Shown: positions 32,946-44,240, counted from the stretch's first letter. The stretch is 64,000 nt of DNA from Acephala macrosclerotiorum (GCA_014904845.1 MU119205.1:186001-250000), one strand, 5' to 3'. Numbers and translations: made by a program. Notes: generated by a model not told the origin, from the sequence alone.

Positions 32946-34821
32946 ATGGTTCCACAAGTCGAGGCAAGCTCTTTGTCTGATATTACTCAACTTGCTGGGA
33001 ATCCTCCAAAATATCCTCGGAATCCCACCGAGCGGCAGAGACAACCTCTCACTTTGTATCTCGCCAGGGTTCCTGGGAGCAGAGGTGGGTCATGCTTCAG
33101 CACGTGAGGACTTCGGGGAGGTGGTTCTGACATTTCTTTTAGACATCATTCTCACAACACTCAAACCGCAATTGAAGAATGTAACAGCTGAAGATGTTGC
33201 GGCTTCTCTGTATTATTTGCATCTAAATACAGAAGATGATCTTCGATTGTTGGAGGACATTGAAGGTCCAACAACCATAACAGAAGAACCAGAATTCGTA
33301 TCGCAAAAGCCTCTGCCTCGAAAACCTCTACCTGAATCAAGCAGATCTTCGTCAGAGACCAATCACCAGATGAATCCTACAGTCAGCCCGTATATGTTGG
33401 CATCGATTCCGAAACGCAAACCCGTCACAGCTGAAGCTTCCCCGACAGATAACCGCCAAGCAGAACTGAAGCCAGACTTGACGTCGTCTAGGCGCCCACT
33501 TGGACCAAGGCCTTTTGCCTCGGAGAATGCTGTCCCCAGAAATGCTCTACCTGGCGTAGAAAATTTTCGATCAAATACTGCAACAATGCGTCAGGATCCT
33601 GTTCGTTCACTGAGGGCTGACAGCGAAACTCGGCAGAACTTCAACTTTGTGGACTCTATGGCTGATGGCAGGCCTTTCAATAGCTTTTCAATAACCCTGA
33701 TTCGCCGAGACCCATCTTCTGGTGCTCAATGGAATGTCGGGACTATCTATGGGCAACCTATTTCGGACGGAGGACAAAATCGGCGAGGCAAAGGCTCCAA
33801 AAGGCCATATTTTGACATATCTATTCATCTGACTACCCCTGGCTACAACCAATTTCGAAACACATCGCCGTCTGATCACAGTGGAGAAGGTATTGTGGAG
33901 GCGGCTAGCCCAATCAATGTCAGCCGCACAGCCGACATTTCACCAGTACAACAGAGGTCTGATTCAGGTTTCACACGGCAGGTGCGCATGGAAGGATCCA
34001 GCTTTTGGAGCCGTTCCTCAACACACAAGAGAGCCCTGTCGGATATGTCTGCACGTGGTAGCAGCGACTCGACCTTTGACTTCCTCAATGCCCCTAGTAA
34101 CGACAGTACATTAATCGGATCCAGTGATTCACATTCCAAGGGCTATATTTTCCAAAGTCCATGGGGAGGCACTTGCAAATTCTCTACAGGGAGTGGAGGC
34201 CGCTCTCTCCGTTGCAAGCACAATCTACCAGCTCCAATTTCCGCAAGCAAATCTGGTGACTTCACCTCCGCGCCAGGACCGTCATCCATTGTGAGCGAGT
34301 TACGATTCAACCTGCCCTCTACAGCCATTTTTCCATCATCTACATCATCGGAGGCGACTACGAAAAGGTCTAGCGTTGATTCTGGGCGCTTCAGTATTTC
34401 AAAGTTTGGTCATATTCGAAACAAACTTTCTCCTGATAGGATTCGAAGCCCACATCAGCCTGAACTTCCGCCTCGCCCACACCCTACCTCTTACGCCGCC
34501 ATGTATCCAAGCGATGAAGAGGAACCGCCACCACTGCCACCTCGATCACCAACGACGTCACATCTAGGACCTGGATATCAGCAGGCAACTCCATTCGAAA
34601 CAATTCGGTCTGAACACCATCTGAGCTACTCAGATGAAGTGGACGATGATGATCGTCTAGATCTCAGTATAGGACGGGAGAAGGCGGGTGGAGGCAATAG
34701 GGGAAAGCGAGCAAAATTAGGGAAATTGATCATCCACGACGAAGGTCTCAAGATGTTGGACTTGTCAGTTGCGGCGAACATGGGAATCTGGTGGAGCGTA
34801 TGGGAATCTGATAATCGGTAG
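32946..34821 (+). CDS. Conserved Pezizomycotina protein of unknown function
   Basis: Two exons (32946-33084, 33143-34821) with a 58-nt intron give 605 residues. The start is MVPQVEASSLSDITQLAGNP; the alternative, reading the intron through from upstream, spoils the conserved block. The N-terminal region NPPKYPRNPTERQRQPLTLY, LARVPGSRDIILTTLKPQLK and VTAEDVAASLYYLHLNTEDD is, as I recall, well conserved among filamentous ascomycetes. Other blocks are FNSFSITLIRRDPSSGAQWN, PYFDISIHLTTPGYNQF, GGTCKFSTGSGGRSLRCKH and the C-terminal LKMLDLSVAANMGIWWSVWE. The linkers are rich in Ser and Pro, with a polyproline stretch (EEPPPLPPRSP) that could bind SH3 or WW domains. Activity and location are unknown. 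Confidence 0.8.
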
Positions 34822-35659
34822 GATGCAGACTCGTGTCCACGTCCAATACTCCTTCCTAGGATCATCTGCTTCGAAGAGTCAACGTACAAATCAGCCTCAG
34901 TATCGAATTCTGCATTCAACCTGAGCGACGGCTAGGTCATGTTCAAGTTTGCCATGAACATTTCTCAAACCTTTACCGCCATTTGATGAAGTAGTTCACT
35001 TCCACACCTTAGCATAATCCCTAGCGCGCACAGGCCGAAGACTACCCCGGGGAATTCGTTTCAGCTTCTGGATTCTCAAAAATCCCGAAAGCCCTCACTT
35101 TTCCCGGCTCCTATGTCTGTCATGTCACACACTCGTGGCATTGCACACCGCCAACTTCTTCGATCGACCTAGAGGCTCAAGGTTAAGTCGAGGAGCGAAG
35201 GCGTTCGGGAGAAAGAATAGAGATCATCGATTTACTTTGAGAATAGAGATCAGCATCGACACAGGGGCTGTTGAAGGAGTAAACAGTAGTACAGCCACTT
35301 CCACGTAGAACTAATCGGAATTGACTATCTCCGTACTCCCAAAAATACTGCTCAACCATTGATTTCTGCTGTGCTTCAATCTTTTGTGCAATATTTACTG
35401 TTTTCAATTAGGGGGAAGAGGTCACATTGAGGTAACGCTGAAGCCACAGTTCTCCACGTCCACGTCGGATTTCAGCTTTCCATATGTGACAGAGGAGGAA
35501 GTCCTTCTAAGCATCGATATATAAGAGCACTGCCTGTCCTGCGATTTTCTTTCCCTATCAGCACAATACAGCACAGCCTGTTTTCTCATGCCTCAACTCG
35601 ACCAATCCAATACACACTCACTTCAACCTTCAGTTCTCTACCTTCATTTCACCGCCAAA
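34822..35659. other. Intergenic upstream of the hydrophobin gene
   Basis: About 0.8 kb, mainly promoter of the hydrophobin gene. Its TATA element is listed separately. No gene is supported. Confidence 0.55.
35518..35525 (+). promoter_or_regulatory. TATA box of the hydrophobin gene
   Basis: TATATAAG lies 135 bp before the hydrophobin ATG, with a CT-rich stretch in between. A consensus TATA box suits an inducible, highly expressed secreted protein. Confidence 0.55.
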
Positions 35660-36187
35660 ATGCAACTCACCAGAGTCTTCGCCGTTCTCTCCATGACCGC
35701 AACCACCATCGCTGCTCCCACCGTCGAAGTCGCCAAACGCACAGACGGTACCTCCTGCGACCAAAGCCAAGGAGTTCTTTCTTGTTGTCAGCAAAAGCCA
35801 GTCTTTCAGCTTGTCTCTACTCTGGGTACCAACGTTGCTCCAACGCTCGGAGGCATCTTGGGCATCATTCCCGCCTTTCTGCCTTTGTTTGTTCCCGTTG
35901 CAGCTCAGTGTATGAACCTAACTCTTCTTTACCAGGACTCACTTCGCTCTTGAGCTCTGTTTCCCGCTTCTCACTTACTGACGAACTTCAAGGTATTTCT
36001 CTCGTCGACCAAATTGAAGCTTGCAGTACTTCCAACGTCTGCTGCTTGACTCCATCTTCAGGAAAAGCCGACAGCAACAGCGTAAGCATTTCCCCTTCAA
36101 AGTTAAATCATTATTACAACTATCTCGCAGCTCATCCAACTCCTCTCCAACAACCAAATCGCCGTTTGCCCCGGTATCACTACCTAA
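35660..36187 (+). CDS. Hydrophobin (class I-like)
   Basis: Hydrophobins are secreted, eight-cysteine proteins that assemble at air-water interfaces on spores and hyphae. Three exons (35660-35909, 35993-36081, 36131-36187) give 131 residues. The signal peptide is MQLTRVFAVLSMTATTIAAP. The cysteines are arranged C-x8-CC-x40-C-x9-C-x5-CC-x24-C-x5, so all eight are present. The first block reads SCDQSQGVLSCCQQKP and the second EACSTSNVCCLTP. The 40-residue loop between Cys3 and Cys4 (hydrophobic, GGILGIIPAFLPLFVPVAAQ) is class I-like; the 24 residues between Cys7 and Cys8 are long. The first intron falls inside the Cys4 codon. Class assignment is from spacing only. Confidence 0.88.
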
Positions 36188-36982
36188 ACACCTCCTTCTA
36201 CCTCCCTCGCAAAACGTCCAAACTTTTCGCAGTTCAAAGGCTATCTTAAGTACATTGTATTTGGCCTTTTACGGATTCACTTCACATTCGGAGGTAGCAT
36301 GGAACATTCGCTTGAGGAAGATTTCAGGCTTTGGCATGTAGCTAAGTTGCGGTTACTAGGATGGGGAAGATGAGTCTCATTCAACATCAGACATATTCGA
36401 CCTATCGAGGATTTTTTGCTTGCTGTTGGTATCGAAAAAATTAGACCTCGTTTAATGCATTGTTCTTTCTACCCCGCATCCCCTTCCGGTTCCCTTGCTT
36501 CGATTATCTATTTATAGCGGCCTTATGAAGCAAGAGAATAATGGATTTCCAGCAAGACAGTTCGCCGACGTCCTTTCCTTCCCCAGACGCCGACATCGTA
36601 CAGGCTAATGCAAAGAATACACCTCGCATAGCGCACCCCGTAAACGGCCAAGCCGGATTCCTTCAAGAATGATGATACACGATGCTGGGTCCAGATCCCG
36701 AGCTGCAAGCCCCCGTTCGTAGCACACATTTGTTGTAGGTACAGTAACACAATTCTGTCAGGGGTAACCGTCACAAGGCTACAAAGGTGGGAGGCAAGAC
36801 AAAATATAATTCTTGGTATCAGAACTACTCCCATATGCAACCTATCTCTATTTGATCTTTGATCTCGGGATATGACCCATCCTCCTCATATCGGTAACCG
36901 ACCAGCTAGCCTCTCTGCCATACCAAACGCCAAACAACCTTCCCTATTTGGATACCGTAGCCCAGCAATACAAAGCTATCAT
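36188..36982. other. Convergent intergenic between hydrophobin and RAD54 genes
   Basis: About 0.8 kb. It probably holds both 3' untranslated regions. No further gene is seen. Confidence 0.55.
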
Positions 36983-39532
36983 CTAATGAGATATGTACTG
37001 GAACACGGCTGATACTTCGTGCTCTCCGCACTCCTGTCTCAACAACAAATCCTGAATCGGCTTCAAACCCTCGTTCACAAAATGATTCCAAGTACTCGTA
37101 TCACCGTACATCATAGCTGGTGCCTTGATGTACTGCTTCCCGTCCGGCTTGCAGCGCTTACACTTAAAAGTGTCATGTGTGTCGCTCGTAGTATTACCAC
37201 GGTACTGGAACAGCTCTCGGAGACTGTCAAGGGTGAAATGTCGTTCCACATCCTCAGCCGAGTCCACGACGCAAGACGAGAGTGACTGTTTGTGGGATTG
37301 TCGCTGGAAGATCTTCTCTTCAATTGTTCCTGTCGCGATGAAGCGATATACGAAGCAATCTTTCTTCTGTCCATCTCTCCATACACGGGCAAGAGCTTGT
37401 TGATCTGCGGCCGGATTCCAGTCAGGATCGAAGAGGACAAGTCTATTTGCGCCGATAAGATTGAGACCACATCCTCCGGCCTTGCTGCTGAGAAGAAAGA
37501 TAAACTCGCTGCCTTCTGGGTCGTTGAACTTGTCCACAAGTTTCTGCCTCTTTGTAACATTCATGGTTCCATCAAGTCGCAAGCTGCCATACCCACGATG
37601 GCGACAGAGCTTGTCGAACATATCTAGGGTCTGAGTGTAGTTGCTAATCAACACGATCTTATCGTTCGTGTCTTGGCGAATTCGAGCAAGCATACGATCC
37701 AGTACTTGCATCTTGCCCGAGTACCATGGCTTGATATCCCTGTCTCTTCCTCTAGCCTCCTTAGGAACATAGTCGTCAGGCCAGAGTTTCTCGCAGCCGG
37801 GTAAGTCATCGGGGAGGTTGAGAAGGTCTGGGTGGTTACATAACTTCTTGAGCATACCGATAGCCTTGAGGGGCTGACTGCCCTTGCCTCTAAGCAAGGC
37901 TTTGATATCGGGACTGCTGATGAAGTGGTTGTAGAGGTCCAGCTGAAATGGCGCGAGGTTGCAGAAAACAACATGTTCGTACTTGACTGGCAGGTACTTC
38001 GACAAGATATCGTTCGTTCTCCTAATGATGAATTTGTTGACGACGCTGAGAAGCTCCCTGACACATTCATCACCTCTCTGTCTATCCTTGTCGCTACCCG
38101 CAGCGTCACGTCCTCTCAAGATAGGTATCTCGTACTTCTTTCGGAACTCCAGCCGTGTGCCAAGCAGGCCGGGGTTGGCAAAGCTGATGAGCGAGAAGTA
38201 CTCAGTAAGATCGTTCTGAATTGGAGTGCCCGAAAGAATGACTCTCCTTGATACATTGAGACCGTTCAGCGCTGTGAAGGTTTGACTATCGCCATTCTTC
38301 AGCCGATGACCTTCGTCGCAAAGCATGAGTCCGATCTTGGTGTTCTTCAACTCGTCAACATAGAGTCGGAGGGTTTCGTATGAGACGATAATGACTGGCC
38401 GCGTTACTGCTCGGCCACTGGCGATGGCCCACTGTCGTAGTTGCTGAATCAGTTCCTCCTTCGAAGCCTTGCCATCTATAGCAAAGGGCTGAATTGCATC
38501 CGGTCCAAGCCACTTGATCAGCTCATTTGCCCAATTCTTGACCAAACTTGACGGGCATGCAATGATGGCTTTCTCCATGGTTGGTTTTCCAGCATCCGGA
38601 GACTGCTTCAAAAGTGTCCACATGAGCGTAATACACTGAAGGGTCTTGCCTAGACCCATTTCGTCTGCCATGATGCAGCCATTGGCCTTCTCTTCTATCA
38701 TGCCCGTAACACATTTGTACATGAACTTTACGCCTTCGATTTGATGCGGTCGTAGAACTTTCGCAAGCTTGGGATCGATGACAACCGGAACCTTCGGTCT
38801 TTCACCATCAACCACCTTCTGAATGCCCAGAATTTCAGCCAGAGACTTATTGACCAGGGGGGCATCGATTTTCGGCTTCTCAGGTTCGTCTGCCTTCTTT
38901 GCTTCTTCAATCGTCCTCGGCTTCTCGTCTATTGTAGGGTCGTATAGAACAATAGCAAATTCGCCGCTTGGGTCATGCAGCGCTTTTGCCACGAACACTG
39001 CTCCTTGTCTTAGTCCTAGTGTCGGTGGAGGTCGACTCGGATTGTATGAAGCGGAATTCTTGTTGATCAAGGGCACAGCAAAGCGCTTGCGAAACATAGC
39101 CTCCTTATCCTTGACCTGGAAGACTGGAAACTTGTTGGCATCTCTCGTCGCAAGAGCCAATCGATCGTCATTCGTGTATGGCTTATCATCGTCCTTGCTT
39201 CCATCAGCTCCTCCATAATCGACCTTCCGCCGCTTCCGCGCTGGCTTCTCTGATGTCCGTGATACTGTCGCAGACCCGGGGCAACTGAACGGCTCTCTCA
39301 ATTTATCGACAGACTGAGGCGTGTATAGTCGTTGGGAGGAATGAGGCGCTGGTGTCCTCGCAGATGAAGATGGGATGTTCTCTTTGTCGTCACTCAAGGT
39401 TATCTTAAACGGCTTCTTCAGTCGGTCCACGGCCTTTGGTATGCCTGTGAGAGTAGTCCCTAGATGTTTCTGCGTTGTCGCTGGCGCACCCAGACTCGAC
39501 GAAGGCTCTTCCGGTGGCGTAATCATCATCAT
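36983..39532 (-). CDS. RAD54: DNA repair and recombination ATPase Rad54
   Basis: Rad54 is a SWI2/SNF2 translocase that works with Rad51 in homologous recombination, remodelling chromatin and helping strand exchange. The intronless frame gives 849 aa. The start is the first of three consecutive ATGs at 39532 (MMMITPPEEPSSS); further upstream there is only a TTG in frame. The N-terminal tail is disordered and followed by the Rad54 region KRFAVPLINKNSASYNPSRP. The SNF2 domain has LRPHQIEGVKFMYKCVTG, Walker A in MADEMGLGKTLQCI (near residue 295), DEGHRLKNGDSQT (motif II) and LSGTPIQNDLTEYFSL (motif III). The helicase C domain has MLARIRQDTNDKIVLISNYT, LRLDGTMNVTKRQKLVDKF and NPAADQQALARVWRDGQKKD. 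A MluI cell-cycle box lies 133 bp upstream. Confidence 0.97.
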   Translation of the reverse strand: MMMITPPEEPSSSLGAPATTQKHLGTTLTGIPKAVDRLKKPFKITLSDDKENIPSSSARTPAPHSSQRLYTPQSVDKLREPFSCPGSATVSRTSEKPARKRRKVDYGGADGSKDDDKPYTNDDRLALATRDANKFPVFQVKDKEAMFRKRFAVPLINKNSASYNPSRPPPTLGLRQGAVFVAKALHDPSGEFAIVLYDPTIDEKPRTIEEAKKADEPEKPKIDAPLVNKSLAEILGIQKVVDGERPKVPVVIDPKLAKVLRPHQIEGVKFMYKCVTGMIEEKANGCIMADEMGLGKTLQCITLMWTLLKQSPDAGKPTMEKAIIACPSSLVKNWANELIKWLGPDAIQPFAIDGKASKEELIQQLRQWAIASGRAVTRPVIIVSYETLRLYVDELKNTKIGLMLCDEGHRLKNGDSQTFTALNGLNVSRRVILSGTPIQNDLTEYFSLISFANPGLLGTRLEFRKKYEIPILRGRDAAGSDKDRQRGDECVRELLSVVNKFIIRRTNDILSKYLPVKYEHVVFCNLAPFQLDLYNHFISSPDIKALLRGKGSQPLKAIGMLKKLCNHPDLLNLPDDLPGCEKLWPDDYVPKEARGRDRDIKPWYSGKMQVLDRMLARIRQDTNDKIVLISNYTQTLDMFDKLCRHRGYGSLRLDGTMNVTKRQKLVDKFNDPEGSEFIFLLSSKAGGCGLNLIGANRLVLFDPDWNPAADQQALARVWRDGQKKDCFVYRFIATGTIEEKIFQRQSHKQSLSSCVVDSAEDVERHFTLDSLRELFQYRGNTTSDTHDTFKCKRCKPDGKQYIKAPAMMYGDTSTWNHFVNEGLKPIQDLLLRQECGEHEVSAVFQYISH

Positions 39533-39664
39533 CGAGGGATTGTAGGTGTTACTCGGAATTTCCGACAACAAGAGTCATCTTTCACGTTTCCTCTGAACAA
39601 TTGCGGAGTCGCGAGTCCAGGCTGCAAGACATTGATGCTGGGATATGGCGATATCAACAATCAA

Positions 39665-39670
39665 ACGCGT
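39665..39670 (-). promoter_or_regulatory. MCB-like element (ACGCGT) upstream of RAD54
   Basis: ACGCGT is the binding core of MBF-type (Mbp1/Swi6) G1/S regulators. It lies 133 bp before the RAD54 start codon, a usual promoter distance. The site is palindromic, so strand has no meaning beyond the gene it serves. A chance match cannot be excluded. Confidence 0.45.
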
Positions 39671-39967
39671 CGGAGGAAAGCGCGCTAGGCACCAGTGCAT
39701 GTGACTTAGATTCACGTGATGTTGCCCCCAAAGTCAAAAAGCCGCCGACGTAATATTTTTGGAACCCGGAAAAGCCCGAAAATTCAGCGACCTCAGGGGG
39801 CGCCTTGAAAAAAAAAAAATCTCAATATGCCTCAAATCATTTAAAACCCTTCAATTCCCCCAGATTCGAAAAATCATACGATTTTCATCCTCGATATCGA
39901 ATTGTCAAAGTCCCACACCCCAGACTATCAATTTTCACGCCGTTTCTCCGCTGCCCCGCGCTAATTC

Positions 39968-40291
39968 ATGATGGCCCCGCCAACAAACATCGACAACTTC
40001 TTTGCTCAAAACCAGACACCCATTCTTGGGGCTACGTTCGCGACCCAGGTACTCCATTGGCAATATATTAAGAGAACCCAACCAGTTGTTGATTTGGGGG
40101 TCTCTACTTCCGTCCAAGGTGGTTACTTTCCAAGACCGTTGAGAGCTGGTCTTTGTTGGGCGGCTGTGTTTATTGGACTCATGACCAAGATCACGTTGGC
40201 GAAGAAGACAGTCAGAGACTTCTCAGATCCAATTATTGCTGCAAAAGCCGAGAGGAAGCTTCGGAAACTGGCCCCCAAGGAAGGGCTGTGA
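39968..40291 (+). CDS. Small conserved-looking protein with one or two hydrophobic segments, unknown function
   Basis: A single-exon frame of 107 residues, starting MMAPPTNIDNFFAQNQ (the second ATG is equally possible). A hydrophobic segment lies at about residues 60-76 (RAGLCWAAVFIGLMTKITLA). The C-terminus is basic and ends AKAERKLRKLAPKEGL. Composition and size would suit a small mitochondrial or ER membrane protein. I do not recognise the family. It lies divergent from RAD54 and 82 bp upstream of the SLC25 gene on the same strand, so the two could also be read through. Support is the open frame, the composition and the short distance to its neighbours. Confidence 0.6.
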   Translation: MMAPPTNIDNFFAQNQTPILGATFATQVLHWQYIKRTQPVVDLGVSTSVQGGYFPRPLRAGLCWAAVFIGLMTKITLAKKTVRDFSDPIIAAKAERKLRKLAPKEGL

Positions 40292-40373
40292 ATTACGGCC
40301 TTAAAATTTCCTGGAACGATGACTTGATCATAACTCCGCGACTATTTCTTCATTTTTGTATATTCTCAACATC

Positions 40374-41420
40374 ATGTCCGCCGATTTCTGGGCGGGTTAC
40401 ATCTCCGGCGCCGCAGGCATCCTAATCGGCAATCCCCTCGACCTCATCAAAGTTCGTCTCCAAGCTGGAACACCCACTCTCTCTAGGCCAACCTCAAGCT
40501 TAAGTTCCAGCTCAAGCACGCACTCCCTGTCCAGCCGCCCGACCTACATATCTCAATTCACCTCCGCCTCTTCCCTCATCCGGGGAGCAACCGCCCCAAT
40601 CCTCGGCTACGGCGCCCTCAACGCCCTCCTCTTCGTAACCTACAACCGCACCCGCGACTACCTCCACACCGTTCCCTACCTAGCTCCCACTCCCTCCCCC
40701 ACATCTCCTTCCCAGCCTCATCTACCCAATCTATGGACAACCTTCCTAGCAGGCGCCCTTGGCGGTCTCGCAACATGGGTCGTCAGCACTCCCACCGAAC
40801 TCATAAAATGTCGAGCCCAACTTTCAACTTCTTCGAGCTCTGCGTCGAGTTTCGGGATAGCGAAAGAGATTTTGAGAACGGAGGGAGTTAAAGGACTGTA
40901 TTTTGGAGGTGTGGTTACGGCTCTGAGGGATAGTGTTGGGTACGGGTTTTATTTTTGGAGTTATGAACTTTCTACTCGGATTTTGGAAAGGAGGTTTAAG
41001 GAACAGGGCGGGAGTGGGAATGGTGGGATGGGGATGGGACAAGAAGCTGCGAAGGTTTTGCTTTGTGGTGGGTTGGCGGGGGTGGTTACTTGGGCGAGTA
41101 TTTTTCCGCTGGATGTTATTAAGACGAGGGTTCAGACTCAAGTCCTCCAACTATCGAATAACGAAACTTCACCTCTTTTGGCTTCGGAAAATGGCAACGG
41201 GACAGGGAGGGAAAGAGTGGACAGAAGGAGGGGAGCAATAGAGATCGCAAAAACAGCATATAGAAACGAAGGCGCGAGCGTGTTTTTCAAGGGATTGATG
41301 GTGTGCAGCATCAGAGCATTCATGGTCAACGCAGTCCAATGGGCGGTTTATGAATGGATGATGAGGGAGTTAGATCCGGAAAGGAAGATCTCGTTGACTA
41401 CTATAGAGAAGACACTATAG
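40374..41420 (+). CDS. Mitochondrial carrier family (SLC25) protein, substrate unknown
   Basis: An intronless gene for 348 residues, starting MSADFWAGYISGAAG. There are three carrier repeats with signatures NPLDLIKVRLQAG, TPTELIKCRAQL and FPLDVIKTRVQTQV, each with the conserved Pro-x-Asp/Glu-x-x-Lys/Arg pattern. After them come LRTEGVKGLYFGGVVTALRD and YRNEGASVFFKGLMVCSIRA. Low-complexity inserts extend it: a Ser-rich loop (SSLSSSSSTHSLSSRP) in repeat 1 and a linker in repeat 3 (ETSPLLASENGNGTGRE). The second signature has Thr-Glu in place of the more common Asp. The pattern is closest to the carnitine/ornithine-type group, but I cannot fix the substrate. The 3' end converges with GCD6. Confidence 0.85.
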   Translation: MSADFWAGYISGAAGILIGNPLDLIKVRLQAGTPTLSRPTSSLSSSSSTHSLSSRPTYISQFTSASSLIRGATAPILGYGALNALLFVTYNRTRDYLHTVPYLAPTPSPTSPSQPHLPNLWTTFLAGALGGLATWVVSTPTELIKCRAQLSTSSSSASSFGIAKEILRTEGVKGLYFGGVVTALRDSVGYGFYFWSYELSTRILERRFKEQGGSGNGGMGMGQEAAKVLLCGGLAGVVTWASIFPLDVIKTRVQTQVLQLSNNETSPLLASENGNGTGRERVDRRRGAIEIAKTAYRNEGASVFFKGLMVCSIRAFMVNAVQWAVYEWMMRELDPERKISLTTIEKTL

Positions 41421-41899
41421 ACATAGACTTGGATAGAATAGAGATTAGAATAGAAGCGGTGATTTGGGTCTGAGAATTTCGAACCTCAATTTAGAATTGA
41501 AACTAGTACATGTGATGGATTTGAGGTGATGGGCATGACTGACTCTCAGCATTGCTTGAGTGGCACATTGAGGCAAGCTAGAGTAGAAACCCATATCCCA
41601 AACCCGCGAGAACTTTCTGATGAGGATAATCCGGACATTCCTCTCCAAAACCACACAACGGACTGTAAGAACAAACTCAGACATTTATGAGAACAAATTT
41701 TCCTTGAATTCTCAAACATTGTAATGCACGTAAGTTTTGTAGCACTCGGGACATTGTGTTATATTCGACTTCCATTTTTGTGCTCCGTCTTCGAACAGGG
41801 GTTTTAAAGTCATCCGCTACGTCCCACCCTCTACCTATTCAGCGCAACAAATGCATCAACATTACATAACTCATATAAATGCCACCGTCCACCGATCCA
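41421..41899. other. Convergent intergenic between the SLC25 gene and GCD6
   Basis: About 0.5 kb of 3' flank of two convergent genes. No gene or clear repeat is seen. Confidence 0.55.
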
Positions 41900-44240
41900 C
41901 TAATCGCTCTCCTCCTCACTACTCTCATCCTCCTCCGCCTCCTGCAACCAATCAACAAACACCTGCGTCCTCTCCCTCACCGTCTTCATCCCCTCATCCT
42001 CCCCGTCCCCGAGCTTCTCTGCATCATCCCACCACTTCAAAAAGGCCTCTTCCTCAATAACCTCCACCTGATACAACTGCTGACAAACCGCTGCCAGCAC
42101 CACCGCACCATTATTTCTATGCACCAAATCCTTCTGCAAACAGAGCAAGAAATCGACTTGGTCATCTTCTTCCTTCTCTAGTCCTACTGCTTGCTCGTTG
42201 AGGAATTTCACTGCTCCTGGTGCGGAAAACGCTTTCTTTGCAGCTTCAGACGCTCCTAAGGAGTCTTTCTCGACTAGTTCTGAGATGTATTTCGTGAACG
42301 CTACTGCGATGGCTCGTCTCATTTGATGATCTGTTGCATTGTTACTGAGTCTTAGACCCATAAACTCCAGCTTCGCGCCATCGAAATCTTCTCCTTTTCT
42401 AAGAGCGTCGAGAAGACCTGCAACGGCGTCTTTATGGAACCCTTCATTTGAAGAGCCAGCTTCGCCATCATCAGATACTGAGACAAAACTTGATGTTCGG
42501 GAGCGAGGGGTTTCGGTAGGTGTGTCGGCACTGATGTCTGATGCGAGAGTGGAGATGGACTCAGAGGAAATGTTGAGGTGAGCGGTGCTGTAGATGAGGT
42601 TGCTGTGGAAGGAGGAAGCTTCGTCGTCTGAATCATCATCGTTGTCGTATCCATATCCCTCGCCTCCTTCGCCGACGATAAGAGGGTCGCTAGGGACAGC
42701 TTCAAAAGAACCATCCTCGTCGTCGTAATCATCGACTTTCCGCTTGGCACGAGTGATTCGTGATCCGGATTTAATGTCTTTGTTGTCTGCTATTTTGACG
42801 CCATAGGAGATGAGAGATCCGGGTTGGAGCTTGCATTTCTTGCCGATGACTGCTTCGTTTGCGATAATGGCTCTGTTGACCGTAGTGCCATCGCCGACGA
42901 CAACATCGTCCCAGATGTAAGAGTCGTTGATCGTGACATTTTTGCCGATTTGACATCTCCTGCCGATGATGCTATTCGATACCACACTTCCATCTCCGAT
43001 ACAGGTATCTTTCCCCAACACAGTCCTCTTTCCAGCTTTGCAAGTCCTAGCCAAAATGACGCCGTTCTCTTTGCACAAACCACCTCGCTCAAACTTATAG
43101 CTTTGCCCTGCAATCAGATTGCTGTCCGGCACAAGAGGATATGTCCACCTGCCCAGTACATCTTTCGAAACCGACTCATAAGACTGCAGATTGAACACCC
43201 TCGCAGCATAATGCTCCTCCACAATCTCCGTATGAATCGTCTTCCCATTCAACTCATAATCCTTCAACACACCATGCAAAAAATGCCTTCTCGGGACCTC
43301 ATAATCGAAACTCTCTGCCCACAAAGCCAACACATCCGGGGTGCAAATATCGATTCCACAATCAATCAAATCCGTCCTAATCTCTATCTCGTTATGGGTA
43401 GAGAGTAATTCTGGATCGATATTGACGTATTTATTCGCTTGTAAAGGATGCATCTCCTCATAATGCAGACACCGATTCTTAGTCGGATCAATTACAAAAA
43501 CCGGCTCTATCCCCTTGCTCTTCGTCCTATGACTTCCCAGACCCCCGGCTCGTAGAATCATTGTCATGATCGCATTCTTATCCGCAATTCTCCTTGCTCT
43601 ATGAGCCGCTAATGCTGCATCAATTGGCAGATTTGATACCAGATCTCCATGCACAAGTAAGAAGTCTCCCGTGATCAAGTCTCGGGCGTCGAGGTCGCGC
43701 ATTGCGTCTCCGATTGAGCGGGCTGTTGTTTTGACGATCTCGAGGGAGGCAAAGGGGGAGGCGGGGGAGGAGGGGTGCCATTTGGAGGTTTGGAGGTAGG
43801 TTTCTACTTCGGTGGTGTGGGCGCCGCAGTAGATGTAGATGTCAGCTACTCCTGACATTGCTAGGAATTCGAGGGTGTATTCGATGAGAGGCGTGTTGGC
43901 TAGAGGTAAGAGGCACTATTGAACATTAGCAGACGTTCAGATGAATATGGCAGGTATTTTTGGCGTAGCAGAGTGCTTCTAACTCTTGGTGTCTCAATTG
44001 TGAAGGGGATGAATCTGGTCTCGAACGAGTCTGCAAGCACCTTTGCTGAGTTAGCATTTCTGATTGTCCAATAAAAAGGGAATGTCTTGAATCGCAGATA
44101 CATACCACAGCTTGCAGAGTCTCTTCTCTCTCATCTTCGGGTTTTTTCCCTCCTGAAGCACCCTTCTTTGCCTTTGGAGCTGGTTTACCCCCACCACCAC
44201 CACCACCAGCTCCTTTAGCAGATTTTTGCGCGTGTGACAT
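41900..44240 (-). CDS. GCD6: Translation initiation factor eIF2B, epsilon (catalytic) subunit
   Basis: eIF2B-epsilon exchanges GDP for GTP on eIF2 and is the catalytic subunit of the decameric factor. Three exons (44106-44240, 43984-44040, 41900-43915) give 735 residues. The N-terminus is MSHAQKSAKGAGGGGGGGKP. The nucleotidyltransferase-like domain follows: LQAVVLADSFETRFIPFTIE, CLLPLANTPLIEYTLEFLAM and ITGDFLLVHGDLVSNLP. The left-handed beta-helix has hexapeptides such as CIGDGSVVSNSIIGRRCQIG and VGDGTTVNRAIIANEAVIGK. An acidic linker (DDEDGSFEAV, DNDDDSDDEASSFH) leads to the C-terminal W2/HEAT domain with its aromatic-acidic box, FLKWWDDAEKLGDGEDE and FVDWLQEAEEDESSEEESD. This domain binds eIF2. 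All family parts are seen. Confidence 0.96.

Noticed and set aside
40824..41150. A 108-codon minus-strand frame over the SLC25 gene
   Set aside because: Antisense to a clear carrier-family exon and low in complexity (Pro, Arg, Thr).
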